Source: Bactrocera neohumeralis (Eukaryota > Arthropoda > Insecta > Diptera > Tephritidae). From it: DNA of 64,000 nt. The notes beneath the pieces were generated by a model. The model saw only the letters and a list, made by a program, of their open reading frames with translations, did no database searches and had not been told where the DNA came from. A program made the position numbers and the translations under genes. Where the stretch lies: NCBI RefSeq assembly GCF_024586455.1, contig NC_065920.1:74082215-74146214 (forward strand), given 5' to 3'. Positions 44,405-55,439 of the stretch are shown here, one piece after another; the first letter of the stretch is position 1, and the number at the start of each line of letters is the position of its first letter.

Positions 44405-46235
44405 TTAAGTGTAGGTTGAAGTAAGCAAATGAGAAAAAAATTATTACTTTGGATGTGTCACTGTGATGCGAAATAGCATCAAATATTTTAAAACTCTCTG
44501 AATTGTAGAATTTCAAGTGAAAAATTGAAGCAAATAAAACTATGTTTTAAATAATCAAACAACACACTTTTCAATTACCAATATCAATACTAAGTTATCA
44601 ACAAAGAAATTTGTCATTATTCGCCAATCAATTTTTCCATAAGTGTAGAACCAACTTTCTTCGCAATCTTCAAGCATATTTGTCATACATACATATGTAT
44701 TTACATATATACATACAAATATTTATATCTACAAACATATGTGGTATTCCCTGAGTGCCGCTCATGCAATCATGTACCGGCTGATAAGGCGTGTTTTATC
44801 ACTATTAACAACCATTTAACTAAACACCATAGACAGCGAAAGCAAAAACAATAATAGCAACCACAACAACATGAATCACATCAATACACCATTAATGGCA
44901 ATAACAACAATAACCAATAGTAAACAGCTGGCAAATGACAGTTAATTGACTACCCACGCAAATGCCCAGCACAGCGCAGGCGCAGCGCTCAGGCTGCTGG
45001 CAACATAGATCAATGGGAGGCAACAATTTTAACACACTGACGTACTCATATATGTGTATATATGTGTATACAAGCCAATATTAAGCGCCTAGTGTGCAAA
45101 GTGCTGCGCATGCGCATATCGAACATATTATAACATGCAATTGCATCAATAACGGCAACATGCGGCGTGTCGGTGGAAAATATGCATGCCTCTGTGGCGC
45201 TTGTTACGAGTTGTTGCATGCATAGGCGGTGCACTGAAGGCGTGAAGGTGCCACAACAGTGTGAAAGCCAACGTTGACGACAACAGCTATTAAAGTGGAC
45301 ACACTTCAGAGTTTTATCGCTCAGCGGTTGTTGCTGCTGTTGTTGTTGTTGTTGGGTATTATTAATGATTTTACGTTTTCGGGGGCTTTGTGTTGCCGCT
45401 GTGGCGTGCATTGCCAATTTCAATTATAAAATGGATTTGAGTAGGCTCAACCAACAATTTGGAATTTCTATGCGTAGCCGTCGACTTGGTTAGTGAAAGA
45501 GGGAATAGAAAATATACCGGTTTATGAGATTGATGCTTGAGATATAGTGCAGCTATGTAGCCAAATATACGGTCGAGACGTTTCTCCTATTAGAGGATGA
45601 TATCCAATAGAGCATCCCAATGTTTTTGTATGAAGTTTTGACTGTGCAGATTAAGAGACCTTCTGGTTTGGATTTTCCAATCGGGAGAATTGGAAGGAAA
45701 AGTTACTAAAAGTTTAATATGTAAATTTAAGTGAAGGTACCCTGAGCTTGAGACCTTCAACATATGAGGGTTGGTAGACTGAAAAGTTAACCGCAACTCC
45801 ATCAGATCAATACTAGGAATCTTCTCGTGGTAAATCAGAGCTATAGTAAAAGTTAACCAAGTTTTCTCGATGTTCGATATATGGCATAAGTCAATATTTT
45901 GGCCAAAAAGACTCTATGACTGAATAAAGATCCAGTTATAAGGCGTGAATAAAACAACAAGTTTTATCTCTTTCAACATATCTCTTTTTCTTAGGCTATG
46001 AAGTCCGCTCCAGTGACAAGACGAAGAGACACCATGAAGCCCTCTTGACTTTCTCTGAGCAAACCCCAAAAACTCCGGTGAAGAGATCTGAGTTTCGACG
46101 AGTTAATACCTACCATAGAGCTGAAAAATGCGGAATCTCCTAAACAGTAAATATTGTAAATATGAAATCGATATACGAGAGTTCGACATATTCGACATTT
46201 ATAAAAATCTAAAGTGAGGTTAAAAGGTCGATCTT
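44405..46235. other. No gene supported
   Basis: TACATATG-type microsatellite at 44685-44745 and (GTT)n at 45333-45355. A minus frame at 45046-45423 starting MKLAMHATAATQSPRKRKII then poly-Gln is probably 5' UTR-like or fortuitous. Nothing firm. Confidence 0.35.
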
Positions 46236-46239
46236 AATA

Positions 46240-46770
46240 TGGATCTGGCTAGGACATCGTAAAACGCTGGTCCGTTGTGGTAACTAAAACTCCTGTAAAA
46301 TAGGTCATAAGACACTTACAAATCGACAAAGCTTTGAGCTTACCACAAATGTGAGTTTCGGATATGTCCCCTGATTCGCTGAAGAAAAGACTGCCAAGAT
46401 GTTTCATTCTCAATCTGACAAAAGCTGGACAGTGGACGAGAAAGTGCTTGGATGTTTTCATTTCATTTTTCGCTATAAAAGTTTGACACATTACGTCAAA
46501 GTGAAGATGTTTAGCCTTATCGTATGAACGTTTATTAGAAAATATCCAGTAAGAGCCTCAAGATGAACTTTGCTAAGGACAAGTGGTTCAGTAAAGCATC
46601 TTGCAGTCGACTCCAGTTCAAAAGCATCTTGATGATGAAGATTGATGCTTTTTCCAGAGGACAATGAGTTTGACTAGCATGAGTTGAACTCAGCGCTAAT
46701 ATTTGCGCTCGTCTTCCGAAGTGAATGCTTACCGCCCTGAAAGAGTCTGAACTTCGTAGCGGCACCTTAA
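46240..46770 (-). pseudogene. Non-LTR element C-terminal fragment
   Basis: The minus frame reads 'KNEMKTSKHFLVHCPAFVRL', 'RMKHLGSLFFSESGDISETH': the 'E..TSRHFL.HCPAF..LR.KHLG' tail after RNase H. Nearly the same text, also on the minus strand, occurs at 57260-57350, so both belong to one family. Confidence 0.65.
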
Positions 46771-46774
46771 TACA

Positions 46775-47825
46775 TATTAGCCTTTTAAAAACCTGACTAT
46801 AAGGAAATTGAAAAATTTGTGGAACAGATGATTAAAGGTTTGAAAGTTCTTAATAAAAAAGTAATACATTTATTTCCATAATGGCCTGGCACCAGGAGTA
46901 TGGACCTTAGGGCGAAAGAGATAGCACTTAGGTATTAGATACTCTACCAGTTTCGGTCGTCTTACCTCTCGACCTATTTTGGCTGGACATAATGAATACG
47001 ATCATAAGTCAAAACTTTATAGTTTCTAAGCTCGGTTATTTAAAAAAAGTTTACTTAAATCTAGATGCCTCTGTCGTCTGTCATTTTTTACGAAACCTGC
47101 AAGTTATAGTCAAAGCAAACTATGGTAACAACATAGGTGAGTAAAACTTTGGGACACCAAATGTTTACAAGTGTTGCCAGCTGTGTCTATAAATATATAT
47201 ATTTGTATCATAACATATACATACATATTCATATATAGTGTATTTGGCAAAGTTTGCACATGGAAGCACTAGCGTGCTGATAACTGTCATTTTGTGAATA
47301 AAAAGCCTTGAGGGGGCCGTTATATGTACATATATCTCAAACTGCCGCATTGAAAATTTCAACAAAGCGTGTGCTGCCAACAACAAGCAAATGCGACAAG
47401 CGGACAATTTTTGGCCACTGCAGCTATTAAACGTGAAGATAAATATGGTTTTCGTTTTTTTTTTGGTATTTTTTGGTTAAATGTCCCATTAGAGGCCATT
47501 AGAGGTGCAAATGAATGCGTAGGATGTGTCGACAACAAATGTTTAGATTGAGGTTAGAGTATTTTAACTAAATGGCGGCGCCAAGTAAATAATGTCTGGG
47601 CGTAAGTGGTGATTGATTAAGGTGATTGAAAGACATTATATTTCTATGGTGAATTAATTTATATTAAACTTGGTTTGTTATAGACAAATTAGATGAAGAT
47701 CATAGGAATTAAGTGATTCTTGTGTGATATTTTGTAATATTTGAAATATTTATGTCACTTTTTAGGAAGACTTGTAAATAATTTGTTATGAGTAGAGCAC
47801 TTCTTGACATTTTCATTCTTTCTTG
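46775..47825. other. No feature recognised
   Basis: AT-rich DNA with weak TATA simple sequence near 47190-47240. Nothing supported. Confidence 0.4.
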
Positions 47826-47829
47826 TAGA

Positions 47830-48795
47830 ATCACAGGCAACTGAACAAAATGTTCAGAAAATGTTTGTTCGGAGGTGCCTGAAAGCTTTTAATAACTTCC
47901 ATTTGTCAAATAATATCAAGATGTGTGCTAAATATATAAGCAATGAAAGATTTGAAACAACCGAAAAATATGTTCGGAAAATTTTCGTTTCACTTGCCAT
48001 TCGTGGGTACCTGAAAGCTTCTAAGAATATCCAATCAAGAATGTCCAAAAACATAAAGATGAGGGTTAAATATATAAGAGAAAATGGTAATCGATGGTTC
48101 TAGTAAAAATATAAGGCTCAATTATGTTCTCTATAAGATTACGAATCAATTAGTACTAGAGAGCTTTTAAGCTTTGAGGGCATCTGTTATTTCACTCACT
48201 TAATAAATAAATATTTGGAGAAACCGAAAAATACGTTGAGAAAATATTCGTTTCAAATATAGTTGTCATTCCTCAGTGCCTCAAAGCTCCTAAGATTCTC
48301 CATTTGTCAAAGCACATCAAAATGAGGGCTAAATAGCTTAGTGAAAATGGTACTCCGTGGTCCTAGTAAAAATATATGGTTAAAATATCTTATCTATAAG
48401 GTTATGAATCGAATTAGTACCAGAAAGCTTTTAAGCTTTGAGGGCATATGTTATTTCGGTCACTTAAAAAATAAAAAAAAATTTAAGCAACCAAAAGAAA
48501 TGTTCAGAAAGTATTCGTTTCAAATATACTTGCCATTTGGCGGTGCCAAAAAGCTTTTAAGAACCTCGATTTGTCTTACTACATCTAACACTAATGTATG
48601 CTTCAGCTATATACTCTATACAGCAATGAATCCCTAACCACATCAAGTGGGCTAAATATTTAGGCTGAAATAATCTATGGTGAATAAGCGATAATGTAAT
48701 CTATAATTATAAACTCTATAAATACATATATGAGTTAATATCGGAAAGCTTTCAAGCTTTAAGCTCATTATTCCGCTCACTTATTTTCCCTACCG
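47830..48795 (+). repeat. Diverged tandem array, unit about 265 bp, roughly 3.5 copies
   Basis: The landmark GTTCGGAAAATTTTCGTTTCA (47972) recurs as GTTGAGAAAATATTCGTTTCA (about 48234) and GTTCAGAAAGTATTCGTTTCA (48502). A second landmark, GAAAGCTTTTAAGCTTTGAGGGC, occurs at about 48160, 48422 and 48742. Spacings are 262-268 bp, then about 320 for the last. A partial first unit lies at 47848. AAGCTTTTAAGCTT is itself palindromic. Confidence 0.75.
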
Positions 48796-48799
48796 CTAA

Positions 48800-51470
48800 T
48801 TTTAATCAATAAACGATATTCGGGTTACAAATTCCGATCTTCAAAATCATCTTCTTTTTTGCAATTTAACAACAACAAAGATCATTTACAACAACAACAA
48901 TATCAAAAAGCAGCTAAAAGCTAATTTTAAAACCGCTCAACGAAAAACGATCATATTACCTTTGACATACAAACGCTTTAGCAAATCAGTAGCGCTAGTA
49001 GCTGCTCTGTACGCCGAAAATATCAATGACAAGCAGATAACAAGTGTTGACGAAGAAGCAAAATCACAACAAAACCGCAGAAGAAAGCACTTGAATGCTA
49101 CACGCTTTCAACGGGCCCGCAGCCGTAGTAGTTTTATGCGAGGCTAACATCGACGGAACCACACTGAGTAAAGTCGTCTGCAAGCAGCTAAATATACAAG
49201 TAGTGGAATGCAACACGCGATCTAACACAAAGTGCTCCTTCAAGAGCCATTTTATGGAAATCACTTGAAACTGTATGCGCCCAAATTGCTTTACTTTAAA
49301 TGTGGAGATGAGTGTGTGTGCCGATGCTGTTACACAACTGATAAGTATCTCTTGAGTAACTGCATGTTAAAGCCGTTAAGATGCTTTTGGGCATCGACAA
49401 GTTCGCTGGGAGTTCGCTGGCTCCACATGCGAGTGTAAGTGCGCAGATGAAATCGATCGCTTGATCGTTTTCCGGAGTATCTTAGCGTAGGTAAATGTGT
49501 GTGAGACATTTTGTACAAATTGTATGCCAATTTGGCTGAATGCTAAGTTGCATTTGTCTACAATGATATGCGCTCATAAACGCCATTTAAATGTTTGTGC
49601 TCCCGAATAAGTGGCTATTGATCTGATGACCTTAAGCTGATTAGTTTGGTAAATTTAAGGCGGTTTAATATTTTTTTAGCAATATTTATTTTAGGTTTTT
49701 GTTTTGGTGTGGATTTTCTTATAACGCATTGAAAAAATTAAAAAAAAAGTCCGAAACTGTTTTAGAGAAGTAAAGTGGCAACACTTCCACTGCACTGCAT
49801 TTAATCGAAGTTTTGTCATTTAATTCCAGGCTTAAATATCCGGGCAGTGTGAATAGCTGCATTGTAGTGTCAAGCGAATTTCCTAACACATTTTTTTAGT
49901 GGGGAAAAAGGTTTCGAATAGGTTCTATATAATCGTTTCGACTAATGTTCCTCCTTCCGAAAATCATAAAAATAATCTGAATGATAAAGAACCTTTAAAT
50001 TTCTTAATCTGATTTCGGGTCTTGTGCTCCGCTGGAAAAAGTTATCGTGTTTTTTTCCGAGCATAGTTAAGTGGTATTTTTTCTTTAGTTTTAATATTTT
50101 CAAATATAGAACATCCCTAGCAACCTTTTAACATAATATAAGTTTAGTTTAATACCGGCATTTGAGTGAAAAATGATCAAAAAATGTCAAAATGCACCTA
50201 TGTATTAAGTTTCATTCGGATACCTCAAAAACCGACGAAAACATTTTTATAATACCTGAAAAATAAATTTCGCTTTAAAAATCGTTGGCTCGAAACCGAT
50301 TTTTAGACCTATAATCCCATAGGCAAAATTGTTCATAACAAACTGTATAAGATTTCCCACATATGCGAATTTCCATTTTTTAGCTCCCTATAAATCAACC
50401 TAAGCTAATATTTACCTATTATACATAATATTAAAATTTCGTGGTTTTTGGATATCAGATAATTGTAAGCGGAAAAATCTTGCTCACCGCTTTCACCTTT
50501 TTCGCAGACGCTTCTGAGGATCGCCCACGGGATTAAAGAAATGCAATCACTTCAAACAAATTTTTTTCTGATATGTATGTTAAGTGACCCCATAAGAAGG
50601 TAATCTAGTGTGATAATTAAACAAATATTTTTCCAAAATTTTAAAGCTATTCCTTCAAGAATATATTTCTTTAATTTCATTTTAACGCATTTCTCTTGAG
50701 AGCACGATTTTCTAAAACAAAGTGTCAAGTTCTTCTTAACCAATTTACTTAAAGTTTTATGAGAATCTTTTCAATATATGTATGTACAAAAGTCGCTATC
50801 GTACTAACTTCGATTTACTTAAGGATAAATTTCTTTATTATTACTAATTAGAAAAAATCAATATTTTTTACTGTTACTCTTTTTATTAGTATTTTTTTCA
50901 CAAATTCAAAAATCCAAAAAAACATAAAAAAAGATTTTATAAATCTACATCCACATCTCCTATTTATGCTTCCAGATCAGATCAGCGCCTTAATATTGAA
51001 ATTATTGCTCATCACGCTCACCTTGAATATGTAGCTTGTGTTAAAATACTCAAAATTTTAAATTCTTTAAAAGTGGTCGACATGATTGTTAGAAAATGTT
51101 ATGATTTTTTTGTATATATGCATATGCATTGCATATTATTTATATTTGTATACTTTTTTATTATAGTTAATTTATTTTTATTCATATTTTACCAGTCTAG
51201 TCACACAGTTCAATTTACTAAACTGTTCCCACAACTAATGCATAATAGCAATCAGATGTTGCATACTTTTAGGCAGTGTTGTGCTCTGCTTTCCACCTTT
51301 GTATATATCCACAAGCAGTTCGAGAGCCACTAAAATATTTTGCATGTCTCACACGCGTATTAAATGTAATTTTGAAATTGGAAACGAATTTATTAAAATT
51401 TCGTATCTAGATATACTAGTATGTATGTATGTATATTTAAGCATTTATTAGCTTATTAAGCCAAATAAAA
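48800..51470. other. No gene supported
   Basis: A CAACAA patch at 48868-48900 is followed by an open stretch to 49146 without ATG, ending in an Arg/Ser-rich tail. 49600-51470 is AT-rich and featureless, with TATG repeats at 51420-51435. Confidence 0.35.
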
Positions 51471-51475
51471 AAAGG

Positions 51476-51720
51476 GAAGAAAAACGTTAACTTCGGTTGC
51501 ACCGAAGCTAGACTACTCTTCACAAATCGAAGATTTTTTTTAGAATAACTGTGATCGGTGAGTTTATATGGCAGATACATGCTAATATATATAAATAGAT
51601 GGAACTTACCTTCCAAAAACATATGAAATTCATTGCTTGCGGAAAATCTATCTTTTGTAAAGAATATCCAGGTATGATTCGAGTGCAAATAATCTTACGA
51701 GTTCGGAAATTTTTATAATC
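51476..51720 (+). repeat. Dispersed repeat with CTTCGGT-TGC-ACCGAAG hairpin
   Basis: GTTAACTTCGGTTGCACCGAAGCTAGACTACTCTTCAC, then 'TATATGGCAGATACATGCTA', matches an abundant non-coding repeat common in flies (usual text ..GTTAACTTCGGTTGCACCGAAGCTATAATACCCTTCAC...GTATGGCAGCTATATGCTATAG). The arms CTTCGGT/ACCGAAG form a perfect 7-bp hairpin at about 51491-51507. It has no coding capacity. Confidence 0.65.
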
Positions 51721-51894
51721 ATTTTCCGATTTACCAACTCACAATTAGCAAGCGACAGCCTCGTACATGACAGTCGCAAAATGACTGTAAACTATTGTTA
51801 TAAGCGGATAATTTGATAAACGTCTTGACCGTTGCGAAAACAGTCGGATCTACGTTACAAAAACTGACTCAAATTTTATGTTTTCTGTCTCTGC

Positions 51895-52560
51895 AACAAC
51901 AACAAAAGTCTTGATATCTTTATTCCGCCGCCATCGTGTACGTCGTACAGGTCATCGTTCCATCGGCTGCGGTATTCGCTGTTTCCAAAGGACCATAAGT
52001 CTTCCAGAAAACCTAACGAACACTCCTAACGCCGACTCATCAAATGTTATCATTTTCCATGCCTCTGCATCATATAGTAGGACGGGAATGATGTGGGACT
52101 TGTAGAGTAGTATACTTCGTCCAAAGCGCCACCCATTGGCAAGATTCTGCGTTGGATTTTTAGGCTGATATTGTTTTTGTTATTATAATTAGTTTCAAGG
52201 TAGACAAGATCTACGGTTTCAAAGTTATGACTGTCAACAGTGACGTGAGAGCCAAGTCCGGAATGCGCTGACAGTTTGTTTGATAACAGAAGATATTTCG
52301 TCTTCATCTTATTCACAACCCATACGCTTCACTTCCTTATCCAGTCTGGAAAAGGCAGAACTAATGACGCGGCTGTTGAGGCTAACAATATCAATATCAT
52401 CGGCTTACACCAGCAATTGTACACTCTTATAGAAGATTGTGCCTTCTCTATTTTGTAGGTGATCTTATTTGCGCCAGGAAATTTCCTTGTCTGAAACCTT
52501 GCTTGGTAGTGGTCCTTCCCGATCCTGGCTGAGCTGTAGTAAATTCTTGAGCGGCGGACA
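51895..52560 (-). pseudogene. RTE-like non-LTR fragment (mid RT to C-terminal region)
   Basis: The sequence parallels 17990-18540 block by block (CATGCCTCTGCATCATATAGTAGGACGGGAATGATG corresponds to CATGCTTTTGCACCATATGTATAGCAGGACGGAGATGATG). It contains, on the minus strand, 'GSHVTVDSHNFETVDLVYLE' and 'CALDEVYYSTSPTSFPSYYM'-like broken text. Stops and shifts abound. Confidence 0.65.
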
Positions 52561-52662
52561 TGTCAGCCTCTACTCTCACGAGCTAAGTAGAGACATTGTC
52601 CCTATTTACATAAGAACCGGACATTCCAGATGAATGCCCTTAAACCAGAGTCCTCAATATAT

Positions 52663-52670
52663 TATAAATA
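52663..52670 (+). promoter_or_regulatory. TATA box of the small secreted-peptide gene
   Basis: TATAAATA lies 19 bases before the first in-frame ATG (52689). A start site 25-31 bases downstream would fall at about 52690-52695, so the working start codon is more likely Met6 (52704) or Met11 (52719). Confidence 0.45.
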
Positions 52671-52688
52671 AGAAATACACAATCTAAA

Positions 52689-52971
52689 ATGAAATTGGGG
52701 ATAATGGCGCAAAAACGTATGTTGTCTTTGATCGTAGCCATGTTGGCTTATCAGGTAGCTAAGTTATTCACCTAAAAATTATATTTATAGGATTTTCTCC
52801 TTCCAGTTAGTAGCTGCACCATATCCCGGGGGTTACAAAGGCTTAGATCAGTTCATGACATATGTCTTAGATGGAACTGAACCAGAACTAATGGATCAAA
52901 TTTCCTCTTTCCTTCTTAATTTCCTGATGTACAGGTATTATATCGCCAAAAAAGGAAAGACTGTGAAGTAA
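52689..52971 (+). CDS. Small secreted peptide, two exons (up to 76 residues)
   Basis: Exon 1 (52689-52754) and exon 2 (52807-52971) join in phase 0 across a 52-bp intron (GTAGCT...TTCCAG, with a CT-rich tract). The product begins MKLGIMAQKRMLSLIVAMLA then YQLVAA. The segment from Met11 to Ala26 is a textbook signal peptide with a probable AA|PYPGG cleavage site interrupted only by the intron. The mature peptide would be about 50 residues (PYPGGYKGLDQFMTYVLDGT ... KKGKTVK): acidic middle, hydrophobic helix-like stretch (ISSFLLNFLMYRYY), basic C-terminus, no Cys. This is the architecture of fly accessory-gland, immune or structural peptides, but I recognise no family. No AATAAA follows, because a mariner copy starts about 12 bp past the stop. 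Confidence 0.72.
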
Positions 52972-52983
52972 ATTATGTATGTA

Positions 52984-54168
52984 CGAGGGTTGCCTTTATA
53001 TTTCGGAAGTAGAGAACAAACAAAAAATATTAATCATAGAAAATTGGTTTATTGTTTTTGAAATATTCTTCACTAAGATCGTTTGAACCAATTGTCGAAG
53101 TACTTTGGCACTCTAATTGAGGTATCTCCAAAACATGCGTGCTGAACGCATCAACCGCCTCTTCAGGTGTCGAAAAGCGTTGACTTCTTAGTTTATCTTT
53201 TACGTGGGGGAAAGAAAAGACGTCGTTCGATGGCTAGTCAGGACTGTTTTACTCATCAAATCGTTGTTTCGAGTAGGCAGACATGCAGTTATTTCAGTCG
53301 ATGTGTGAGATCTCGCGTTGTCATGGTGAAGAGTGATCCGTCTTTGGCGGTAGGTTTTCACGATTTCTTGAAAAACAACTGGCAAACAAATGGTTGTGTA
53401 ACAATCAGAACTTACTGTTCTGCTTTGTTGTGAATTATCAAGCTTTTTCAAAAGAAACAGGCAACCGTTTGCTTGAAATTGCTTTGTACGCGAAAAATTT
53501 TTTGAATTCGGCTCATCTTCTAAGACGTGTCGACTACTGTTTACTCTCAGTCTCATACACGACTCATCAGCTGTCATTAACATGGACGTGCATCGAAGCC
53601 CCATTATCATATTATTTTAAGATTTCTCTCGACCAACCCCGCCGTCCTTTTTTTGAACGATTGACAAATTGTGGAGGTTCAAACGTGAACAAATTTCTTT
53701 TACAGTCAACTGCTGTTGCAATATTGAATGTAAGCTGGTCTCACTAATGCCTATAGTTGGCTCAACCTCGCGATAGATCACATTAGCATGTTGCAACATA
53801 AGTTTTCGCACAGCATGAATAGTCTCCGGAACAATAACTGATTTTGGACGACCTTTATGAAATTTGTCTTGCAGTGATCTACGACCTCGATTGGATTCAT
53901 CATATTATATATAAAAACTTGTTTTTGACGGATGCACTGTCTCTGAGATTATCTCTGTCGAAAGTTGTTAGAAATAATCGCACTTTAATTCAATTTTTTG
54001 GACGAGATGAATATTTTAAGTTACTATAAACAACACAAATCGCGCTCGTATGTCAAAACGTTCTAAGTATGAATAATGCCAAAATTGTCAAAATTCACGA
54101 TAGAATTGTGAGTTGCCAGATAGCAACACTAGGGTTGCTAAATCCCGAAATAGAAAAGGCAACCTAAA
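52984..54168 (-). mobile_element. mariner element, about 1.19 kb, with both terminal inverted repeats
   Basis: The left end CGAGGGTTGCCTTTATATTTCGG (after a TA) and the reverse complement of the right end (TAGGTTGCCTTTTCTATTTCGGG) form imperfect terminal inverted repeats of about 25-28 bp. Length and TA target fit mariner. The transposase reads leftward: 'LTVKEICSRLNLHNLSIVQK' (helix-turn-helix), 'RRITLHHDNARSHTSTEITA' (second catalytic Asp in HHDNA), and 'KLRSQRFSTPEEAVDAFSTH' near the C-terminus. Frameshifts and an altered C-terminal acidic block (NDLMSKTVLTSHRTTS) make it inactive. Confidence 0.85.
53050..53870 (-). pseudogene. Broken mariner transposase gene inside the element
   Basis: Blocks of the D,D34D transposase lie in order from 53870 to 53100 on the minus strand but in different frames. 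The helix-turn-helix (53811-53617) and the catalytic core (53610-53200) are separated by a stop. The tail after 'PEEAVDAFSTHVLEIPQLE' is open but detached. No single frame spans the expected length of about 345 residues. Confidence 0.75.
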
Positions 54169-54486
54169 AAAATGTATAATACAGCAGTTGAAAGAGCTTT
54201 AAGCTCTTTTGGTAAACTTGAAACACCATGATTCCTCAAACCGGATTCAGTTTCAACGAAAAAATTCTAGGTTCTCGAAAATAGTTTTAATGATATCTTT
54301 TGTACTACCCTGTATTATTGTTGCTCTAGAAAATAGTACCTTGAAATTTTAATTTGTATGGTAAATGATTGAACCAGATTGCAAAACTCACCAATACGAT
54401 CAGTAACATTTTTATTGCAGTTCGCAAAAGGTCTATTCGTGATTTTTTAAAATAAGCTAATCATAAACATTTTTCTTATTAAAAAA

Positions 54487-55435
54487 ATGTGCGAAAAGCT
54501 CATAAAATATATTTTATTCTTCATTGTAACGGTGCAAATAACGGTATGGGTTGTAGTAACGAGGATTATGTCAAGAAATGATAATTGGAAGAAAACAGCT
54601 GATTTGGAAGAGCTATCACATGAAAATGAAACGAAGCAGATTGAAACGCTAAAAGGTCAATTTAATCAAAACTTATAAAAAGTAAAACAAAAAAAATCTA
54701 ACTATAACCTTCTCTGCACAGCCCCATCCTACGAGCAATCCACTATTATGGTGCGTCATTTCCTGGCGGGCGCAGGCGGCTACATCGCCTTGACTTACAA
54801 TGTCTTCGGACACATAATTGAGCACCCGCACTCCGCGCTTGTGACCTTTCCCTATTACGATGTCTTCGAGGCTCTTGACGACTATCAGCCTTGGCTGCGC
54901 GTCTTCTTGCTGCGCACTACCGATCAAACCAAGCCCCAAACTTGGCAGCAACACTTGCATGGATTCGAGTGGGGCGGCCAATATTTCATTGGTTTAGAGT
55001 TACTGCATTTTATAGTTAATCTACAAAGCGTAAAACTTTTGGCGCTGTTTCGGGACGAAGGGAATGCGGAGTATTTGCGTTATGCCATTTACGATGATTT
55101 TAGAATGGGGAACGTAACGGAGGCATATCGCATTAAAAAGTTGGGCATGTTCGTGGGTAATACCGAAAATTGGTTTAGTGCTTATCGCGATAAAGCTTAT
55201 GTTGGCTTTAATGTAAGTGATGGTGAGGAGCGGCAGCGTTATGAAGATCGCTGTCCGATGTTGGCGTTGCAGGGTTGGTGGGGTGGTGCGAACATATACT
55301 GGTGAGTTGTGTTTTCTTGCATGAAAATATGCTGTATGGTTTTTCTGTTCCAGCAAATTACCGTTATCATTTCGTGGTTCCTTAGAGCTCTATATTCGAC
55401 CGCTTGACAGCGCATTTGAATTGATGGAGGTGTGA
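54487..55435 (+). CDS. Fibrinogen-like domain protein with N-terminal membrane segment, three exons
   Basis: Exons 54487-54655, 54722-55301 and 55354-55435 join via GT-AG introns (GTCAAT/CACAG and GTGAGT/TTCCAG) to encode 276 residues. Residues 6-25 (IKYILFFIVTVQITVWVVVT) form a signal-anchor or signal peptide. From residue 113 the text follows the fibrinogen C-terminal fold: PWLRVFLLRTTDQ (for WIVfQRR), GFEWGGQYFIGLELLHFI (usual GEFFIGLEKLH), LLALFRDEGNAEYLRYAIYD, DDFRMGNVTEAYRIKKLGMF, WFSAYRDKAY, and C234...LQGWWGGANIYC250 (usual C..GGWWY..C). The canonical calcium-binding DxDxD is not evident. Such FREP/ficolin-like proteins bind sugars or other ligands outside the cell. Without splicing, stops occur at 54676 and 55303, which supports the introns. 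Confidence 0.78.
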
Positions 55436-55439
55436 ATTC

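Noticed and set aside
55303..55305. In-frame TGA as the end of the fibrinogen-like protein
   Set aside because: It lies inside a GTGAGT donor; splicing to 55354 restores the conserved Cys and a further 26 residues typical of the domain's end.
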